From: Salinirubellus salinus
GTDB lineage: Archaea; Halobacteriota; Halobacteria; Halobacteriales; Haloarculaceae
Direction of reading: 5' to 3'
DNA: 64,000 nucleotides
Assembly (NCBI RefSeq): GCF_025231485.1
Contig: NZ_CP104003.1
Location: forward strand, 1,922,001-1,986,000
In this document: positions 60,614 to 64,000 of the stretch, piece after piece
How positions within the stretch are numbered: the stretch's first letter is position 1
Layout: each line of letters opens with the position of its first letter
Translations under genes and position numbers: made by a program
The notes under the pieces: generated by a model
Seen by the model: only the letters and a program-made list of their open reading frames with translations
The model's database searches: none
Told to the model about the DNA's origin: nothing

Positions 60614-60620
60614 GTTTAAG
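60614..60620 (-). promoter_or_regulatory. TATA-like box for rps19e
   Basis: CTTAAAC on the minus strand, 25-31 bases before ATG 60589, expected spacing for a leaderless ribosomal-protein mRNA. Confidence 0.55.
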
Positions 60621-60656
60621 ACTGTTGTTACGCGACGCGGCGGGCGGGTCGTGCGC

Positions 60657-61532
60657 TCACCTGCCGTGGGTCCAGCCCTCGTCCGCTAGCGCCGCGCCGT
60701 CCATCTCGACGCCGCTGTCGGTCACCACCCCGACACGGGTCAGCCCGCAGTCGACGGCCTCTCGCGTGGCCTCGAGCGCCTCCTCGGGGAGCGTCACCAC
60801 CAGTTCGTAGTCCTCGCCGAACGTCGTCGCCAGCGCACGCTCGTCGACGGCGTCGCGGGCGACCGCCCGCACGCCATCGTCGACCGGGAGCGCGTCGTAC
60901 TCGACGGCGAACCCCACGTCGGAGGCCTCGGCGAGCTGGTGGAGCGACCGTGCCAGCCCGTCCGAGGAGTCCATCATCGCCGTCGCGTGTGGTGCGAGCG
61001 ACCGACCCGCGTCCACGCGCGGGACGAACCGATAGAGGTCGTTGGCCCGCGCCGTCTCGCCGGCCTCGAACAGGCGGAACGCGGCGGCCGACCGGCCGAG
61101 CGTGCCGGTCACGCAGACGGCGTCGCCCACGCGGGCCCCCGCGCGCCGGACCGGGTCGTCGGTCCGGCCGACGGCCGTGCTGGCGACCGTGAACTCGTCG
61201 TGTTCGTCGAGGTCACCGCCGACGTACTCGCAGTCGACGGCCTCGCAGACGCCGGTGGCGCCGTCGAGGAACGCCCCGATCTCGGCGGGGTCGAACCCGG
61301 GGGCGGCGTAGGCCGCGACGGCACAGACCGGGTCGGCACCCATCGCCGCCACGTCCGAGAGTGAGGCGCCGAGCGCCCGCCACCCGGCCGTCTCGCGGGT
61401 CGTCCCCTCGGGGAAGTCCGTGGCCTCGTGGAGCATGTCCGTCGTGACGACGAGACCGTCGACGACGGCCGCGTCGTCGCCCACCGCCGGGAGACGGTCG
61501 GCGAGCAGTGCGAGGGCGGCCCGCTCGTCCAT
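60657..61532 (-). CDS. thiL: Thiamine-monophosphate kinase
   Basis: A 291-residue ATP-dependent kinase forming thiamine diphosphate. The PurM-like fold is recognised by VGDDAAVVDGLVVTTDMLHE, the metal-binding 'SLSDVAAMGADPVCAV', 'YVGGDLDEHDEFTVASTAVG' and the C-terminal 'MMDSSDGLARSLHQLAEAS' and FGEDYELVVTLPE. All acidic metal ligands are intact. ATG 61532 is used. Read in the same direction as rps19e, 67 bases upstream. Confidence 0.92.
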   Translation of the reverse strand: MDERAALALLADRLPAVGDDAAVVDGLVVTTDMLHEATDFPEGTTRETAGWRALGASLSDVAAMGADPVCAVAAYAAPGFDPAEIGAFLDGATGVCEAVDCEYVGGDLDEHDEFTVASTAVGRTDDPVRRAGARVGDAVCVTGTLGRSAAAFRLFEAGETARANDLYRFVPRVDAGRSLAPHATAMMDSSDGLARSLHQLAEASDVGFAVEYDALPVDDGVRAVARDAVDERALATTFGEDYELVVTLPEEALEATREAVDCGLTRVGVVTDSGVEMDGAALADEGWTHGR

Positions 61533-61658
61533 ACCGCCGGGAGGCGAGCGGACCACTTGAATCCCGGTCAGTCGACGCCGTGGTCTCCGCGGTCCGCGCA
61601 GTCACCGCTCCGGTACAGTGTCGGAGGGTTGAAACGCTCTGGCCGAGTTCTGGGCCCC
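61533..61658. other. Divergent intergenic region
   Basis: This 126-base gap lies between thiL and the flippase-like gene. A mildly AT-richer stretch (GAGGGTTGAAACGC, 61624-61637) about 22-35 bases before ATG 61659 could act as its TATA region. Nothing else was seen. Confidence 0.35.
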
Positions 61659-62723
61659 ATGGACGTGGACCTGCGGACCACGCTGGTCGGGTTCGCCGGC
61701 GCCCTCCTGGTCCTCGGTGGCCTGGTGACGGTCGTCGGCGTCGGCCGGGTGGTGGACGCCCTCCAGCGGGCCGACACCACGGTGTTGCTCGGCGTCCTCA
61801 CCGTCGCCACCGTCTGGCTCACCTCGTGGGGGCTCTCGCTCAGGACCGTCCTCGGAGTCCTCGGGTCGTCGGTGTCGGCCCGCCTCGCCGTACTCGTGTT
61901 CGCCGCAGCCACGTTCGCCAACAACGTCACCCCGTTCGGACAGGCCGGTGGCGAGCCGGTGACCGCGCTGTTCATCTCCCGGACCGCGGACACGGAGTAC
62001 GAGACGGGGCTGGCGGCCATCGCCAGCGTCGACTCGCTCAACTTCGTCCCCTCAATCGTCCTCGCGCTGGTCGGCATCGGCTACTTCTCGGTGACAGTGG
62101 CGTTCGGCCGTCGCCTGATGCTCGCCACCGTCGCCGTCGGCGCACTCGCGCTCGTCATCCCCGTGGCCGGCTACCTCGTCTGGCGCAACCGCTACGCCGT
62201 CGAACGCCGCGTCGTGAGTCTCCTCACCCCGCTCATCCGGGGCGTCGGCCGACTCCTCCCGCGGCGCAAGCCGCCGGACCCGGCGGTCATCGAGCGGCGA
62301 ATCGAGGGGTTCTTCCACGCCATCGAGCGCGTGACCGGCGACCGGCGGGGGCTGGCACTGGCGCTCGGGTTCTCCACGCTCGGGTGGCTGTCGCTCGCTA
62401 CCTCGCTCTGGCTCTCGCTCTACGCGCTCGAGTACCAGGTCCCGTTCGCGGCCGTCCTCGTCGTCGTGCCCGTCGCCGCCATCGCGGGCATCACCCCGCT
62501 TCCGGGCGGCCTCGGCGGCGTGGAGGCGGTGCTCGTCGCGCTCCTCGTCCCCACGACGGGCGTCAGCGTCGCGGGGGCCACCGCCGCCGTCGTCATCCAC
62601 CGGACCGCCACCTACTGGCTCCCGACGCTCGTCGGGGGCGGCGCGGCGGCGGCGCTCGGGGCGGGCGGGGTGGTCCAGAGTCTGAGCGGGGGGCCGCCGG
62701 AGCGGGAACGTGGTGACGACTGA
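61659..62723 (+). CDS. UPF0104/LPG-synthase-TM-family membrane protein
   Basis: A 354-residue membrane protein with 8 or so hydrophobic segments. It matches the transmembrane flippase domain of lysylphosphatidylglycerol synthase (UPF0104): 'NNVTPFGQAGGEPVTALFIS' (the conserved 'P.GqaGGep' motif), 'SVDSLNFVPSIVLALVGIGY' and 'ITPLPGGLGGVEAVLVALLV'. No aminoacyl-transferase domain is attached. It may move lipids or lipid-linked sugars across the membrane. ATG 61659 begins the family sequence. Confidence 0.85.
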   Translation: MDVDLRTTLVGFAGALLVLGGLVTVVGVGRVVDALQRADTTVLLGVLTVATVWLTSWGLSLRTVLGVLGSSVSARLAVLVFAAATFANNVTPFGQAGGEPVTALFISRTADTEYETGLAAIASVDSLNFVPSIVLALVGIGYFSVTVAFGRRLMLATVAVGALALVIPVAGYLVWRNRYAVERRVVSLLTPLIRGVGRLLPRRKPPDPAVIERRIEGFFHAIERVTGDRRGLALALGFSTLGWLSLATSLWLSLYALEYQVPFAAVLVVVPVAAIAGITPLPGGLGGVEAVLVALLVPTTGVSVAGATAAVVIHRTATYWLPTLVGGGAAAALGAGGVVQSLSGGPPERERGDD

Positions 62724-63024
62724 CCACCACTTTTTGCACTTCGCTCCCGTTGGTCGCTCGTCGCGCGCTGGCTTCGCTACGCTCAGCCAGTGGACCTCGC
62801 TCGCTGCGCTCGCTCGGATGCTGGGCACACCACAGCTGGCCGAGCCACACGGCCAGCGCAATCCGCTCGCCACAGCGAGCGTGCGAGTGTACGGGAGAGG
62901 GCAGGGACGCCGTGTCGCTCCGCAGGAGCGACCGGTGATACTGCGGGACGGGGCTGTTCAGATGGACCGTGCTTTGCACTCTCGCTCGATCGAGAGAGCG
63001 TCCAGGATACCCGGGTTTCTCGGA
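62724..63024. other. 301-base intergenic region with hairpins and a shared element
   Basis: Lies between convergent genes. An element at 62892-62972 is similar to the reverse complement of 34340-34428. Within it is a perfect 8-bp hairpin GTCGCTCC-GCA-GGAGCGAC (62914-62932). Upstream are GC-rich dyads (CTGGCTTCGCTACGCTCAGCCAG at 62768-62790; CTCGCTCGCTGCGCTCGCTCG near 62796-62816). A CTCTCGCTCGATCGAGAGAG palindrome is at 62979-62998. Short open frames here lack gene-like composition. Confidence 0.5.
62979..62998. repeat. Near-perfect 20-base palindrome
   Basis: CTCTCGCTCGATCGAGAGAG, self-complementary apart from the fifth and sixth base from each end, lies 27 bases from the stop of the site-2 protease gene (read from the other strand). 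It could form a hairpin in RNA on either strand and act in termination of the convergent genes. Confidence 0.6.
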
Positions 63025-64000
63025 CTACGCGCCCAGCAGCTGGAACGGGACCGGGGTGAAACAGAGCGCCCCGAGGACGAACGTCAGGACGCCGACGGCC
63101 ACCCGCTTCCGGTCGAGCGCGTCGTCGTACACCGGCGTCGCGGGGCCAGCGTAGGCGAGCCCCATCGAGACGAGACCCCAGAACCCCCAGATGAGCACCG
63201 AGTCCCGCAGACCGAGGCCCTCGACGAAGAACAGGTAGCCCGAGAGGGCGAACAGCCCGAACGGGACGAGCGCGGCCACCGTCTCCTGTCGCTCGCCGAG
63301 CATCGCACGGACGAGGTGCCCACCGTCGAGCTGGCCCACCGGGATGAGGTTCAGGAACGTGACGAACATCCCGATCCAACCGCCGAAGACGACCGGGTTC
63401 ACTGCGAGTTCGGGGTCCGCGTAGCTGAGTGGCTGGCCCGTCAGCTCCGAGAGGAGCAACAGGAGCGGCGGGAAGCCGAACTCGATGTTGATGGCGTTCG
63501 GGTCGTTCAGCACGCTGTCGGGGACCGGCACCGGCGGGAGGTAGAGCCCGACGACGGTGACGGCGACGGTGGCGACCAGCCCGGCGAGCGGCCCGGCTAC
63601 GCCGATGTCGAACAGGGCCTCGCGGTCGGGGATGCGCCCCTTCATCCGGATGACGGCCCCGAGCGTCCCGATGAAGGTGGGTACAGGGATGAAGTACGGC
63701 AGCGTGGCCTCGACGTCGTGGTAGCGCGAGAGCACGTAGTGCCCGAGTTCGTGGACCCCCAGCACGGTCATGACCGCGAGCGCGAACGGCCACCCGGCCA
63801 GCAGGTCGGCCGGCGAGTTCACCGGCTCGTAGTACCACATCGTCCCCGCGAACAGCGTCGTGAGGACCGTGAGGAGGAACATGACGACGTTCGTCCACGG
63901 GACGCCGTCGAGACCCGTCGAGCGGGGTTCGGCCACCAGCGCGTGTCGCGAGTTCTCGATCCGGAGCCCCGTGATCGGGTCCTGCGTGGACTCCGTGACC
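63025..64000 (-). CDS. Site-2 protease (M50-like), truncated at the window end
   Basis: An intramembrane metalloprotease. Zinc motif HELGH (LGVHELGHYVLSRYHD) lies in one of the first segments and the distal Asp motif is in 'NLIPVGQLDGGHLVRAMLG'. About eight membrane segments are visible. The frame stays open to the last base of the window (upstream residues read VTESTQDPITGLRIENSRHA), so the true start lies outside; the GTG at 63936 is internal. It would cleave a membrane-anchored regulator or signal. Confidence 0.88.
   Translation of the reverse strand, partial: VTESTQDPITGLRIENSRHALVAEPRSTGLDGVPWTNVVMFLLTVLTTLFAGTMWYYEPVNSPADLLAGWPFALAVMTVLGVHELGHYVLSRYHDVEATLPYFIPVPTFIGTLGAVIRMKGRIPDREALFDIGVAGPLAGLVATVAVTVVGLYLPPVPVPDSVLNDPNAINIEFGFPPLLLLLSELTGQPLSYADPELAVNPVVFGGWIGMFVTFLNLIPVGQLDGGHLVRAMLGERQETVAALVPFGLFALSGYLFFVEGLGLRDSVLIWGFWGLVSMGLAYAGPATPVYDDALDRKRVAVGVLTFVLGALCFTPVPFQLLGA

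Noticed and set aside
62750-62938. Short open frame with Arg/Ser-rich product in the final intergenic region
   Set aside because: It lies over hairpins and a shared non-coding element; composition is not that of haloarchaeal proteins and no start signal is present.

Overview
This 64 kb window is a stretch of haloarchaeal (class Halobacteria) chromosome. The evidence is the high G+C content, the strongly acidic proteins, Tat-type and Tat-lipoprotein signals, the many short TATA-like boxes 22-30 bases before start codons (leaderless transcription), and archaeal information-processing genes: aIF2-gamma, RpoE1/Rpb7, Spt4, a Kae1-Bud32 fusion, S19e, S24e, S27ae, PDCD5 and Tfx. Both ends cut through genes: a PhnD-like binding protein at the left and a site-2 protease at the right.

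Layout. 1-3.4 kb: phosphonate-type ABC importer and an aldo/keto reductase. 3.4-8.8 kb: two tandem near-identical soluble histidine kinases, a three-part coproheme-decarboxylase/ABM fusion with a His-rich linker, and a hexapeptide acyltransferase. 8.8-16.5 kb: a DUF4097 lipoprotein, an arylsulfotransferase-like propeller, two different NAD+ synthetases either side of tRNA-Gly(CCC), and three poorly characterised genes. 16.5-24 kb: enoyl-CoA hydratase family protein, tRNA-Thr(GGT), a Bat-type regulator, an R2lox-type di-metal oxidase, a DASS permease overlapping a VIT transporter, and a sulfatase-like protein lacking key catalytic residues. 24-34.3 kb: isocitrate lyase, response regulator, TRAM, Tfx, SDR, LysE, mannose-1-phosphate guanylyltransferase, NRDE/TANGO2, a low-GC singleton membrane gene, and an AAA+ ATPase coupled to a PhnP-like hydrolase. 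34.3-42.2 kb: second arylsulfotransferase-like gene, DUF5787, a CaCA exchanger, a methyltransferase, and the operon aIF2-gamma / PIN / rpoE1 / spt4 / GTP-dependent dephospho-CoA kinase. 42.4-53.3 kb: ArsR-like regulator, P450, APH kinase, HAD, then rps24e-rps27ae-kae1/bud32, a pilin-like protein, DUF5808, an ITPase, GNAT, SDR and a PIN-like protein with a 31-residue partner. 53.3-58 kb: a complete tungstate/molybdate locus (MOT1-like permease, tupCBA, divergent ModE-like regulator). 58-64 kb: TrkA, an ATP-pyrophosphatase, PDCD5, rps19e, thiL, an LPG-synthase/UPF0104-like flippase and the site-2 protease.

The most interesting unexplained signal is non-coding. Five dispersed intergenic elements of about 110-140 bp share one two-hairpin architecture. 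Their stem sequences differ but mostly still pair, and all five keep the same symmetrical TC/TC internal loop. Four of the five begin 3-5 bases after a stop codon in the sense orientation. A second, unrelated pair of intergenic elements (34.34-34.43 kb and 62.89-62.97 kb) also keeps a hairpin with compensating changes. Other points of note are a 37-bp minisatellite running over a stop codon, decayed tRNA 3' ends after tRNA-Gly, TAG|ATG zero-spacing junctions in the aIF2-gamma operon, and a 30-codon internal duplication in the tungstate ABC ATPase.

All assignments come from reading the sequence and from general knowledge of the families; no database search was run.
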